DNA from: Lanius collurio | Taxonomy: Eukaryota > Chordata > Aves > Passeriformes > Laniidae | Direction of reading: 5' to 3' | Length of the DNA stretch: 64,000 bases | NCBI GenBank assembly: GCA_020086605.1 | Contig: JACBWW010000002.1 | Span: forward strand, 29,240,345 to 29,304,344 | Shown: one piece after another, positions 1 to 11,940 of the stretch | How the letters are laid out: each line of letters starts with the position of its first letter | Numbering within the stretch: position 1 is the stretch's first letter | Notes under the pieces: model-generated | What the model was told of the DNA's origin: nothing | The model's database searches: none | What the model saw: only the letters and a program-made list of their open reading frames with translations | Position numbers and translations under genes: made by a program

Positions 1-44
1 CCCTTCCCTTCCCTTCCCTTCCCTTCCCTTCCCTTCCCTTCCCC
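1..44. repeat. CCCTT pentanucleotide microsatellite (truncated by window edge)
   Basis: Eight perfect CCCTT units occupy positions 1-40, followed by CCCC. The array starts at the first base, so its true length lies outside the window. One strand is pure pyrimidine, a composition that can adopt triplex (H-DNA) structure. No gene or repeat element is visible immediately to its right. Confidence 0.95.
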
Positions 45-3000
45 ATCAGACCCATGTATTCACTGTAGGAATTTCTAGCACACTGCTCTCCTCTTCCCTG
101 AGCTGTGAAAGATGGTATTTCATGGCAGCAGCCATGCCACTGTGCCAGGTTTGAGGATCTTTATCTCCACAGCAGCTCATGTTCTCATCCTCTTTTGGTT
201 TCTCACTGCTGCTGTCCTCATCTCCTCCTCTCCATCCTTCTAGCAAATAGAACTTCCTTCTCCTGTTCTTTTTCAGTCTTTCCTCTGGGCTCAGCATTTC
301 CCTGTCTGTCAGATGTGACCAATGGCAGGATGTGTCCATCCGCAGTCTTTGACCATCTCACAGTACACGGTGCTGCAGCCAGACCCCATGCCATGCAGGT
401 GACAGACTGCCCTCAGACCCCCTGAGCAGTCCCCATTGAGCACATGGGATTGCTCATCTGCTTTGAACCGGCACTTGCTCTCCTGAAGCAATTTTCAAGT
501 GGGGAGTTACCAGCATCACTGCATAGCTCCTGCTCAAGCCTGGTGAGATGCTGAGGACAGCTGCCCTGGCCACGTTGATCCCCCTGTCCCACTGTCTGTT
601 TTGGGACTGGACTTGTCTATTCTTCTCCCTTTGACCCACCCTCAGATATATTCCCCTAGCACGGAGTGCCCAGTTGCCCTGGCCTATTTGATCTGATGAA
701 AGAATCAGGACTTGTTTTCAGAGCCAGAGGCAAGGAGGAGAAAAATGAGGGGATCAATACTCATATTTTGCTCCTGTGCAGCTGACTAAGAGAAACCCTC
801 AGCCCCTATCTGCAGAGCAGCAGATCTGCACCTCGGCAACAGCCCAGAACCCATTATTTCCTATTTGAATAAGAACTCTGGCATAAGGGTGTGGATGCTG
901 GCAAGACAGCTGGGGAAGGATCTTGGATACAGCAGCAGCCTAGATTCCCAGGGAGAAAAAGCGTGTGGACTGTTGTGTGGCAGAGCCACAGGCTATAGAG
1001 AGCACTTGTGGCTTTGAGTTCAAGACAAACAAACCCTAAAAAGCATTCTGGCTGCTGTGTCCACATTACTAGGCCAGCACCACTGGCAGGGGAGCCAAAG
1101 AGCAGAAATCATGTCTTGGTTGTATTGTCACTGCCATTGCCATGGTACCCAGACACCTCATGCATTCTGAGATAGAGAACTGGAGGGAATATGGGGAGTA
1201 AACCCTGCTCTCCCTGAGGAGAGGGTGATTTGCCCATCGGTCAGCTCCTGCTATTGTTCCTGTGGCTCGAGTTCCCCAAGACTCAGGCTCTGAACTCAGG
1301 TCATAGTAAGGCTCAAACCCTGTTAGACTGCCCACTGCCCCTCTCGTCACACCTGGAAGAAGGTGTTAGTGGGAGTGATGATGACAGGCAGTGGCTGGAA
1401 GTAGTGCCTGGTCACACCACAACTCTGGTCCTGGTGGTGGGCGCTAGGGACCAGTGCATGCCACAGAGACTTATTAATCTGCTCAGCTGTTTCTGGGATG
1501 ACCTGCGCAAGTGCATAGGCAATGGTCAGCAGAGATCACGAGACACCCTCAGGACTGAGACACATTGCCAGAACAATGAAGCATACTAAGGTTAGTGACT
1601 TTCTCAAGCCAGTGGCTGGGAGACATCCAAGGAATGCAATGATAATAGGACTCTTCTGGGAAGCTGCCAGCAACTTAATATCACATGCCTACATGATGTT
1701 TAATATTCCATGCAGTGTCTCTGGCCATCCAATGCCAAGCAAGGCCTTCAACTTGTGGTCCAGGTGCTGCACAATGTAGAATTCAGAGTGGGGAGCCAGA
1801 GTGGGGCAAGTGGCCTATCAGGGGCTGGGGCTGGGCACTGGCTTCATCTTCTCCACCTCCCCTCTCCAAGGGCTTCCTGCTGTGCCTTGCTTGTGGGTTT
1901 GTCTGTGCACCCTGGCATGGTCCTTCATGAAGTTGTGGGGTCAGCTCTGTCCTTTAAACATCATTCAGGACCACTTGTGATTGTGCCCAGTGATCACCAT
2001 TTCTTTTGTCTCAGAGTATTTCAAATAAGACATGGCTCTCTTGGGGATGTAACATGACCATGGAGCTAGAGCTCCATCACTGTGACCAGGAATTGGAAGA
2101 AATCCGTCTGCTTGGCTACCTGTTCTGAGGCTGAAAGGACTTGTGGCACTTCCTTTCCCTCAACCCTCAGGAAAGATTTTGTCTGCAGAGAGTCATAAAT
2201 TTTGTTGAACGCATCTTACCTGAGGCTGATAGCTCCTTCTTCCATCCCTCTGGTAGCTCCTTTTGCACCATCAGAAGGCAATGGATGCTTTATTGGGCAA
2301 TGGTTTTGCTAAATCATGAGATTATATCAATTTAAATGTCTGTGGTATCTGAAGCCCCAGAAGAAAGTATAATACTTTGATGCTGATATGCCTGAATGCT
2401 TGATATCTGCATCAGAATGAAAAAAAATTCTTACCTTTCAAACCTGCTCAGGCTTACGTTTATGAGTGCCTGAACTGTGTTTTTTTATGTTTGTGTGTGG
2501 CAGGAGCATGGATTTCCAGGAAATAAGCCTCAATAAACAAAGGATAACCTTATCCATTACATGATGGTCCTGGTAAATGCTTGTAAACATAGAATATTTT
2601 TTAATACAGGCTAGGTGAGGCATTTGCTTTCTTTTGTTAGGTTGTAAATGACAGGCTGTTCTTCTGACAGCCCCAAGACATTCAGGATTATGAAACTGTG
2701 AACTCTACTAAATACAGAGACAGGAGATACCCAGAGAAATGCCTCTAGTGGAAGCTTTTAGTCTGGTCACACTTATTTATTTTTTTAAGTACTTTCAAGG
2801 CATTAAAGCATAGCATAAGCCAAAAACAAAACCCAAAAAACTGATATCTTAGATGTCTTGGATGAGGGACTGCTGTTACAGATGGTTTTTATGCAGGTCT
2901 CAGCACCACAGGGTCCAAAATCCAAAAGTTCCTTTCACAGAAAGAATACAAAGAAGAAAGCCTGCCTAACAGGCTGAGATTTTAATATCCAGGAAAGCTG

Positions 3001-4478
3001 GTGGCTGCCAGAAAGAATCATTGGCAAAATCATGGCTACAGCAGAGAAGGATTAGAACAGCAAGTTTTATAAGATTATATGTTTTTGTAGATCTGTGATA
3101 AGGAAAGTGTTAAATGTAGAAGTTAATTCCCACAGAAAGAGTTAAATAAGCTCTGCCAGAGGCAACAGAGAAAGAGAAAACCATGACAAAGTGTTGTTGT
3201 TAGCTTCAACAGTCAACATGTCATAAAAAGGGTGAAGTATTTGTAAAATTCTCAATGACAGAAGTCCACAAGGTGTGTCATTTTAAAACAGACACAGGAG
3301 CACAAACAGAGCCCTGCACAATAACAGAGTTCACGGAAAGTAAATGGAGTAAAATCCCATTGCACAATAGCAGGGTATCCAGAGTGCGCAGTCCTGTCAG
3401 CCTGCCAGCAGTGTGACACTTGGGTACAGTACTGACAAAGAAGCCATGCCCTATAGATGTGTGTGGATGCTGCTTCTGTGTGGGTAGCCAGCTCTAAAAC
3501 AAGGTAAGGACTGGGCCCAATCAAAGGAACAAAGGGAAATGGGCTTAACAAAACCTTTTTTATAACAGACCACAGGCAAGTTTTCTCAGGTTCAGGATTA
3601 TTGCACTCAGTTGCAAAACAACACTTTTGTATTAATACCTAGAAAAGCTCCAGTGAGGGTCCTGGCTGGACTATGGGGCAAAAAAGAGATTAAGCAAGAG
3701 GGAGAAATCAGAAAAATTCCATAGACTTGGGAAATTACAGAAAAACAGTTTTCACAAAAGACTTGAAGAGAACTGATCTTATGCTTAAATCTGAGATAAT
3801 TGAATGCTATAACATCATGACACTGTACCCCCATGGTGCAGCTCCTGTGAAGCCAGCCCAGCAGGCAAATCCTCAGGCTGGCTACTGTTGTGCTTGCTTC
3901 AGTGATGCGAGTGCTTCTCGGCATGGGGTCACAATGAAGCTCTGGGAGGGACATGCCAGCTCACAGTCCCATCTGTCCAAACCCCACTACCTCTTATTAC
4001 TAAAATTATAATCTGGCTGCAAGTGAAGAAGATTTGTGAATAAGCAAGTATTTGGTTATTTCCTCTGGGTTGTTCACTTCTTGCATTTAGCAGGACCTCG
4101 TGTGTATTAATGTAATTGTTTCGGATGCACTCTTTCCCCTTTCAGCAAGTTTTACTGTGAAGTCAAGAGGAAACCAGGAAAGCTGCTCTCAGATTTTGCT
4201 TAGAAGAATTCTTAGTCCAGGACAAAATGCTAGAGGGGAAATGTGTTAGAATGTTGATTTTTAGAAAATTAGTTCATGTCAAATTCCAATACCAAAGGAC
4301 AGATGCTTTGATGTTGATAAACCCATTCATGGTTCCTAGATCGATGGAACTACAGGAATACACAACAGTATTATTAATCTAAACAGTGAGTTATTCAGAG
4401 GCACAAAACAATGAATTATAAAGGAGGATGCCTCAAACCTTCCTTGCAAAAGCACACCAGCGCATCACTTCTGAATGT

Positions 4479-4505
4479 GCTGAGAAGGCTATTGACCTTC
4501 TCAGC
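4479..4505. repeat. Perfect 10-bp inverted repeat, 7-nt loop
   Basis: The arm GCTGAGAAGG (4479-4488) is followed by a 7-base loop and its exact reverse complement CCTTCTCAGC (4496-4505). About half a repeat of this quality would be expected by chance in 64 kb, so function is not implied. Confidence 0.9.
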
Positions 4506-5752
4506 CATGGGAAGGCTGATGCAGTTCACATGAGTGTTCCTTAGCTCAAGGGCTATTTTTCCAAAATGCTGAATTTACAAGCCACTTCTCAATAAAGAGA
4601 ATAGGACTTGTGTGAGACTTCTTAGTTGAGAAAACAAACAAAACCAAGAGTAAAGAAAAAGAAAAAAGAGACCTCTGACTTCTTTATCACATTCTGCTTT
4701 AGGACTTGTGCTGTGGTCTTTAAAATTATGTTGCAAATGTCTGTGCACCTCTGGACAGTCTTAGCAGTCCTGTGTATCTGTTGGGACTCCAGCAAAACCG
4801 AAATAATGCGGGGAGACCTGTTCACCACCTTCCAACCCCTACATCTACCACACTCTTTTGCTCAGTGGCTCACCTTTGAGCACATCAGTAACAGGAAGCC
4901 TGCACACAAATCCTCACTGCAAATCCAGGGAAATACATGCACCAGCGTCACACTCAAGTTTCTGAAATGCCGGGGTCCCATTTGTTCTTCTGACACTTCA
5001 CAGTTTCCTGGGAGCCCATCCAGGAGGTTCCTGACAGGCACCAGAGAACCTGTCACCAGAAAACACTTCCCAGCCTATGCCAGAGGTACATGGATTTTTC
5101 CCCTGCTTGCACTATGGTGTTCACAGTCCAATTTGCAAGCTTCTTTGAGCTATTAGTAGTACAGTTGATAAGCCAGGGAACATTAGAGAAGCTGCTCCCT
5201 GCATCTGTGATTTATGTTTCTTGCTAAATATAAAGCTCCCAAGGCTCAGCACATCAATATTTTGGAATGGAACACATGGAAATATTTGGTGGACTGGGAA
5301 GAACAGATCCCTGTGGCCAGTAACTCACACTTGCCCTTTTGTGAGCAATCTGTCTTTCCCTGCAACAGGCAGTGGGATTTGGGCACAGCAGCTGGAGTTT
5401 CAGTGTCCCCACATGCTTTATTCATGAGGGAGCCTGGATTGGAGCCATCCAGACACTGTCCCTCTGCAGATGCAACTGTAACAGCAGCAATGCAAGAGCC
5501 TCTCTGAGCTCTGTCGGGCCGTGCAGAGCACATACCTCCTGCCTGACTCCATGTGCTGCACCACAGCCTCAACAGGTTCCTTGAGAAACAAGTTATCCTC
5601 CAGGGACTCCAGGTCTTCTCCTGGCTGTGCACTGGGATGGTGCCTGCTTAGCTGAGAGACTAATGTTCCCGGTGTGGCTCTTTGGGCTGCATCTCTGTAA
5701 GAGTAGTAAAAAGCCCAGGAATTCACAGTTCTCTTGCAACAGTGTAAATTCC

Positions 5753-5780
5753 TTTCTCTGAATGTATCCATTCAGAGAAA
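5753..5780. repeat. Perfect 12-bp hairpin, 4-nt loop
   Basis: TTTCTCTGAATG (5753-5764), loop TATC (5765-5768), then the exact reverse complement CATTCAGAGAAA (5769-5780). Pairing stops immediately outside the arms. A stem this long with so short a loop is rare by chance (roughly 0.04 expected per 64 kb for loops up to about 10 nt, equal base frequencies). The total stem is too short for a typical pre-miRNA. Confidence 0.95.
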
Positions 5781-7770
5781 AAGAAGAGTGGCCAGTGAAT
5801 AACTGCCAGTGGGAAAGGCACCCAGGATGGCAGAGGGCAAGCAGACCATCCAGCGTGCACACACCTTTTTGTGTGCTGTGCCTTTATATCCCAGCTGCTG
5901 TAAATCATTTTAGCTCTACTGCAGTCAAGGGATTTTTTTCCAGCTGGGAATCTGCTTTTGGGTGGAGTCATGCCAGGTCTGCCTCACCCTGGACATGGAT
6001 CTAACAAGCAATGTTTCACATCTACCACAGAGGTATCCAATATTTTGGACGAATCTCTCAACGCAATGCTCATTTTATCAGTCCAGAGCATGTTGTTTTT
6101 GTCAGAGGAGGAATGTAGCAGAGGAAAGGCGTGTGGCATTTTTAGCGTAGCAGGTCTATCTGTGTGGCAGATGTCCTCTGACCTATCAGACAGTCTGGCT
6201 GAACCACAGTTTAGGAACCTCAGTCAAACAGACTAGAGTGTACTGTGGAAAACACACAAAAGCTCTCAAAATTAGCAAAAAAACCTCAAAACAGCAACCC
6301 TTTTCAGAAATGCTTTCACAGTTTCCTTTTGTGTGCTTTTTAGCATCTAACATTTATTTTGGAGTGGGGCAGAGAGGTGGATTGGCTGCTTGCCTGCCTT
6401 CTGGGATGGAGAGCTTTGCATAAAAGGGAGGAGAAAGAGAACATCAAAACCAGATTGAGGGGAAAACAAAGTCACCTCTCTGTAGTGAAAGCTTATGATT
6501 TTGTGCAAGTTCAGGATATAATAGTTATTTTCCAGCTATTGCTATTCTGAATTTGTCCTACTGAATAGCCTAGTGGAGTGGCCATGACAAAGTAAGAATG
6601 CATATACTTGTTCTCACAGAAGGCAGATTGAATTTTACCATGAAGTGGGAAACAAAAGATGTGTGTAGCTAGTTCTGTTGTGTGTAAACCACCAGGTACT
6701 GGTTTCCCTGCGTGAATCTCCACAATACTGTGTATGAATCACTGTTTCCTAACACAGAGGTTCAGGCCAGCAATGCGAACCTATTGTTCTGGCTGATTGA
6801 ATTCCTCCGATGCATTTGATTCTGCAGCATACCAGAGTGTCTCTGAGATAAGGGCTGGTTCCGCAACCACCCTGGCAGGGGAAAGTCAGATTGCAGCTTG
6901 GAATGACAGCCCTGGGAAGGGGGTGAGGAGGGTGAGCCTCGCCAGAGTGCTGGAGCATAATAGCCTCTTTCTGGTCATCAAGCCTAGTGTTCGGTGGCCA
7001 GACATCTGTCGCCTTCTCTGGCGGCAACATGTGCACTCTGTGGCTGCATAAGACATACTATGACTATGGGACACCTCCTCATATCCTAAAACTAACATCC
7101 TGGTTTTTGAAAAGCACCTGTCACTAACGTGAAAAAAGGATCAAAAGCTACAGGCATACTGTACAAGACAGTAAGACTCATGCAAGCTATGGCTCAGTCC
7201 ATATTCTCTCACACAAGTGATTTTCTACAGAAAACTCCAGTAAAGCTCAATCTTTCTCTTGGAGAGTTGTACCAAATCCTTGTAGTGAGCCTTCACTGGA
7301 GGAGTTCTTAGAGACTCTTCCTGTTTGTTGAATAGGAAGTACAAGGCCAGGGAATCAATTATAAGAGCTCTAAACTTCGATATAAAATGCCTGGCTTCCT
7401 CTTACCGTGCCTACAGCCTGCATTTTGGCCTGAGTGATTGTTGCTCTATGGTTTGATGAAGCCTCCAGTTCCCTTTTCCCAGACAGCAATCTGCCAGACA
7501 AAGCAGGTGCAACTTCATCTCAAAAATGTCAGACAGAAAATCATACTACAGTCAATGTCAAACTAGTGTGTTTATACAGCCATCTCTGTTTCTACTCACT
7601 ATAACTACATAAAAAGGTCCCCTCTTCATGAATTGACTTTGCCTGCCAGGTCACAAGGAACAGCCAGCAGCTGCACTCTTACCTCTTCAGTAAAAAGTGC
7701 ATAAGAAGGAGATCCCTTCTGGCACCAAGAACTTCATAGCACACTGGTGTGACATAGAAAAGACACACAG

Positions 7771-8625
7771 GATTTTAAGGTCAGAAGGGGATCATTTTAT
7801 TTTAATGCATACATGCCACAGGCTACTGAGCAACCTTGAATTTGCATGCTCAGACTGCAGAGGAGCTTTTAGACACCAGACAGCCTTGGTCAAAAACTTT
7901 TCCTTGGAGGAGAATCCATCACAACCTCAGCCTATTGCCCCTGTTGCTAGCTGACGGCTGCCTTACTTCTGGTTTGACTCTTTCTTTGCCAAGTAAAAGA
8001 TCTCACTTTGTCTTCACAGGCTTTTCACCCTAGTGGATAATGATCACATTTCTTTTCCCCTAAAGACATCAATAATTTTTTTTTTTGTGTGTGCAGCTCA
8101 CCATAAGTGTCAGCTCAATGTCTGAGATCCATCTAGCATAATCAGCTACCTAAAATTAAACGTCTGGTCTGATCCAGTTTTCTGGCCTGCCTCTAAGCTT
8201 TGGAGAAGTAAAGGCTTTTTAAGATGGTAATTTGTCATGCCTAGAACAAATGTCACACCTCTCTGAGGATGGATGAGATTTTATTATTAATGGACTTATG
8301 TCTCCTTCCAGGCTATCAATAAAAATGTTAAATAGAAGAGGGTCTAGGGCTGGTATCTGGAGGAATTCTCAGGAAATAGGTGAGAAACAGTACCTCCTTT
8401 AGAATGACACTCCAAACCCTACCTATTGTTTGACTGTTAATCATTTCAAGGGTGCCTTCTATTACATATTTCCTTAATAAAAATACTGTGGGATACCAAG
8501 CCGAATGCATCACAGAAGCTTAGGTGAATCACATCAACTCTTCCTTCCACTGACTGAGCCTATAAATCTCCTAAATCTGAGATTATAGCCTAAACTGACA
8601 TGTATTCCCTTCATGCCCCTGTGGG
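7771..8625 (-). mobile_element. Old CR1-type LINE fragment (3' region and reverse transcriptase part)
   Basis: Read on the minus strand this follows the old amniote CR1 pattern. The left end (about 7771-7810) resembles the CR1 3' region where the opposite strand reads like GGCCAGAAG...ATCAT. It is followed near 7888-7925 by the segment resembling the usual GATTTGAAGAC...GAGAATCCA block. At 8298-8330 there is the conserved ATCAATAAAAATGTTAAATAG block, and at 8491-8560 the part encoding the region between the RT substrate-binding and catalytic blocks. The copy is heavily decayed with many indels and no open frame. The RT catalytic FADD block near 8230 is no longer readable. It is 5'-truncated near 8625. 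The family is seen by pattern memory, not by alignment. Confidence 0.7.
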
Positions 8626-9180
8626 TCAGCAGCAAGGGAAGGTACCCCTTGTAGGAAGCTGTCTTCTGAGCACTGAATATTCCATCTTTAGCTTTTGAAC
8701 GAAGATTAATGGTGTTCAAAATCTGTGTGCAAAGCATACCTCCGTGTACTTCCATCTATTACACAACCCTGAAAAGACCAACTGTGGTCTCAGGTCAATC
8801 ACATGCTTCTGATTGGAGGAGATAGTACTTTTATGGAACTGGAATGACTTGGGCAGCTGGTCCTTAGGGACAAAGGATGTTCAGCTGCAGGGTCTTCTTC
8901 TGAGAAGCCAAGAAAACCCCCTGACACACAAGTCTGAGTGAAGTGCAGCTGGTGTCCCACAAGGCAAAACTCAGTCCAGGACATTGACTACTACAAACTT
9001 CTTTCTCCTATCCAATATATCTTATATTTGGTTTCTTCTTTGTTTATCTTATTTCTCCCATGATTGGTTGGCTGGTTGGTTGGTTGGTTGGTTTGTTTTT
9101 GTGCATTTACACTTGTTGGGGCCTTGAATGCACTATTCTGAAAACAATTCATAGTTTCGGGGAAGATGAGTCCTGAAGTT
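8626..9180. other. Spacer between two CR1 copies
   Basis: About 550 bases of unassigned sequence between two minus-strand CR1 fragments. It holds a short TTGG microsatellite at 9064-9093. The middle part may be further decayed LINE sequence, but I cannot align it to the CR1 pattern. Confidence 0.5.
9064..9093. repeat. TTGG tetranucleotide microsatellite
   Basis: About seven TTGG/GGTT units, interrupted once by a C at 9072, and followed by a T-rich stretch. It lies about 90 bases left of the 3' end of an old CR1. Confidence 0.9.
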
Positions 9181-9470
9181 CACATATCATCAACACACAA
9201 TTTCACATCTTGTTAGCCTTGCCTTAAGCCCAGGAATGATTGTGCTATTAGACTGAAGAATCATGTCTAGAGAAGCATCTGGCCTTGATTTGAAGATATC
9301 GAGACACAGAGAATCCAGAACTTGCTCTGGCTGCTTAGTAGCTAGGCACCCACACTGTAATCCAGCTTATCTGGCTTCAGTTTTCAGTTCCTTGATCTTC
9401 CTTTCCTTATGGTTTATAGAGGCCTCGTGTCTTTAAATCTTCTCTCACTCTGGCTTTAGATAGGCAAAAC
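9181..9470 (-). mobile_element. Old CR1 LINE, 3' part (left of nested insertion)
   Basis: The plus strand shows the old CR1 reverse-complement blocks in order. They are a region like the ACACAGGCCATAGAATTTCA segment near 9181, the highly recognisable CTTGATTTGAAGATATCGAG at about 9282-9302, GAGAATCCA at about 9310, and TCTGGCTTCAGTTTTCAGTT near 9370. They correspond to the 3' untranslated and C-terminal part of ORF2 read from the minus strand. The element stops abruptly near 9470, where a plus-strand CR1 begins. It resumes to the right, so this is the left half of a split element whose right half is at about 9880-11,940. Confidence 0.8.
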
Positions 9471-9472
9471 AA

Positions 9473-9676
9473 ATGGAGCTCTATAAGAAAGATACTGGCA
9501 AACTGGCAAGAGTCCAGCAGAGGACCATTGAAATATCTGGGACTGATACCGTGTGTGAGGAGAGGTTGAGGGGACTGGGATCACTCAGCTTGATAAAGGG
9601 AAAGCTGAGGAGAGTTGCTTGCTGTTTTCTGCTCTCTAATGGCTGGTGGAGACAGACTTCTCATGGAGGGTCATAA
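9473..9676 (+). pseudogene. Remnant of CR1 ORF2 C-terminus
   Basis: A 67-codon frame still reads as the thumb/C-terminal part of the CR1 ORF2 polyprotein. It contains RVQQRTIEISG followed by EERLRGLGSLSLIKGKLRR. These match the family pattern RVQRR...GLE...YEDRLRELGLFSLEKRRLRGD in spacing and most positions. Downstream residues drift and a stop follows. ORF2 encodes the endonuclease and reverse transcriptase that mobilise CR1; this piece holds neither active site and cannot be functional. Confidence 0.75.
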
Positions 9677-9820
9677 CGGCAGAATGAGAAGCAATGCTGC
9701 AAGTTGCAGCAAGGGCATTTTCTGTCTGGGCATAAAGCTTTTGTGGTGGGGGGAGGTAAAGAACTGAAGATTACCAGAGGTTTTCAAACCAGGGGCAGAC
9801 AAGGCCTTAAGAAACCTGCA
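9479..9820 (+). mobile_element. CR1 LINE fragment nested inside an older CR1
   Basis: This is a plus-strand, 5'-truncated CR1 covering the C-terminal end of ORF2 and the start of its 3' region. Visible blocks are AGAAAGATACTGGC...AGAGTCCAGCAGAG near 9486-9522 and GAGGAGAGGTTGAGGGGACT near 9558. The GGTGGAGACAGACTTCTC block is near 9645, and CAGACAAGGCC...ACCTGC at about 9797-9819. These follow the standard order in avian CR1 3' ends. It interrupts an older CR1 of opposite orientation, so it must have inserted later. The terminal octamer repeats and target-site duplication are not clearly visible. Confidence 0.8.
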
Positions 9821-9879
9821 GTCCCCTGCAGCATAGTTTTTTTCTAGGTCATACTATATAAGAAAATTTTCTACATCCA

Positions 9880-11940
9880 TAGAGACCTCTATGTGGTTCT
9901 TTTACAAGCACCCTCCCTCAAGGTTTAAGTGTCTTCCAAAAACTGCAAGCAAAATTGACTGCAGCATTCTGACATTATTTAAATGGAGCCACAGAAAGAT
10001 CACCTTCTATGAGTCTTTTTATATCTCAAGGGATTGCATTAGCCATAAGAGAACCTTTGATTGAGGACATTCAGTTGTCCTCTTCTCACCTTTAATCATT
10101 TTCAGAATCATCCCTTTCCAGAATGTCATCTCCAGGTTGTTATGAGCGGCTTGTGCTCTCTAGATGAATACATTAGCATTTGCTTCACTAAACATGTGTT
10201 GTTTGAAGGGCCTAATTTATCAAGTGATAGAGTCAGGCAGTGTGATTGCCATGCTTTCCATACTATTTACCCATCTGCCAATCTTTGTGTCATCAACAAA
10301 TGATTACCAGTGGTAATTTCAAGCTTCCGGTTCATTGATGAAAATGTTGACTACCACTCTCACCAGCAATACATCCTCCTTCAGCAAGAGCTCTCTGCTG
10401 ACAGCTGCTTTAAATCTTTCAATCACTTTGTCCTTCATGCCATTTCACCTGCCCTTTCCTGATGTTTGGTTATGCTAATTTGTAATCAGACTGTTACATG
10501 GTGCTAAGGGAGACACCTCATCAGGGACTATCATGCAATAGTTGACTTAACTGGCCATACCTGTGAACTCATCAGAAGAGCACTACTATATTTATTCAAT
10601 GAGACATACTTTCCACAAAGCCACGTTATAGGAATTAATTGCTTTTTTGTTGTCTTTTTATTCTTTATCAGTTGAATCCCATGTCAGTTTTTCCATTTTG
10701 CTTGGACTGGGGTTCAGGTAAGTGATCTGGAGTTACCTTGCTCATCCAGATTGCCCTGTTTGAACTGGCATTGTGCTAATGTTCCTTCCATTTTCTGGAC
10801 TCTCCCATTTCACAAGAGGGTTTCAAAATTTATCCCAACAGGCCTCAGCTTACAATTTTGTGATTCCTGAATGCAGATTATTTGGTCTTCTGGTTTGCAA
10901 ATGCTTTGTCTAAAAGAGACATTTAACTTCCAAAGACAGGAATATTTACTGAACTGCTTCTGGTTCTTCATGTTATCACTCCTGCTTTTGCTATCTTCTT
11001 CCAGTAATGAGCCTGGGTGGTTGCTGCAGTTTCCTCTGCTCAGAATAGCCTTTTGAAAACATCCTTCTGTTGCCTCTGGTCCTACTGGCCACGTATTTTC
11101 CTCCAGATACTCTTACCATTTTAAACCTTCAGTTTTAAAATTCCAAAGTTTGAAAAAGCTATTCTTTTCTCATCTGTTTACTGAAAAGTCTTATTTTTTC
11201 CTTATTACTGCCCTCAAACTTACCACAAAGCTTTTGACTAATCTTGTGCTAGTTCTCTTTTTTGTAGGCTTGCAGATATTTGCCATCTAAATATAGTTTG
11301 CCTGGACATATCTACTTTTATTCACAATTTTTTCCTGATTGAGTTATTCCTCACAATCTGGTTAATTCCCATTTTCCTTTGAGTTTGAAAAATTAGCTCT
11401 TTTGAAGTCCTGGTGCACATATAACTGTTGAGGACATCCCCTTATTTGTCCATATTGAATATAATCAGGTCAAACTCACTGTTCCCTAGACAACTGTCAG
11501 CTTTCAGTCCAGTAATTAACTCATCTTTGTCAGAACAGAGTCCAGAAAGGTTACAATATGATGGCCCCTTGTGTTAGAAAAGATACTATAGTTTCCCCCA
11601 GATCAGGGTGCTTTCTCAGTGGCTCACTGGAGCTTACAGGGTACCGAAGTCCCCTGGAGGACTGTCTTTCCTTCCTTACATTTCTCATGGAGACTGTGGA
11701 GCAATTCCTATTCTACGGCCTGCTTTAATGGCATGATTCACACAGTCCATTTTCACCGACTCTATCTTTCCTAAGCAGGTCATAACCAGTTATTTTAACA
11801 TTCCGATCGTGCAAATTGACACCAGTAGGTTTGAGTAATGCTGATTATATCACATTTCTTCTCACTAATGAGAATTTCCAATTCCTCTTGCCTCTTACCC
11901 AGACAACTAATGGCTACATAAAATCAAATGGAAAACCTCT
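9880..11940 (-). mobile_element. Old CR1 LINE, ORF2 reverse transcriptase and endonuclease region (right of nested insertion)
   Basis: This continues the element at 9181-9470. Going rightwards the plus strand shows the reverse complement of ORF2 in correct order. TTTTATATCTCAAGGGATTG at about 10,017-10,036 and GCATTAGCC matches the ORF2 C-terminal block. CTAGATGAATACATTAGCA lies near 10,159. The RT catalytic motif lies at 10,289-10,300, where the minus strand reads F-V-D-D-T, a variant of the CR1 FADD box. RT blocks follow at about 10,470-10,620 and 10,660-10,920. The endonuclease end is at about 11,760-11,920, including GCTGATTATATCACATTTCT. The frame is broken throughout. Together with the left part it spans about 2.3 kb of CR1 excluding the insertion. 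The sequence to 12,600 may be a further 5' extension but I cannot align it. Confidence 0.8.

Larger units (their letters stand above)
45..7770. other. Unique non-coding sequence, no gene recognised
   Basis: I see no repeat family, RNA gene or exon here. The longest open frame is 176 codons on the plus strand (4626-5156). It starts in an A-rich lysine run, shows no domain and overlaps antisense frames, so it is treated as chance. Two perfect inverted repeats (4479-4505 and 5753-5780) are listed separately. The rest is mixed-composition sequence of average GC with scattered short A or T runs. Confidence 0.6.

Noticed and set aside
4828..4845. ACCTTCCAACCCC, like a CR1 3' end fragment
   Set aside because: No CR1 sequence on either side. 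A short word alone is not evidence.
4626..5156. 176-codon plus-strand open frame
   Set aside because: It begins with an A-rich lysine run, has no recognisable domain, and overlaps antisense frames. There is no splice or codon-bias support.
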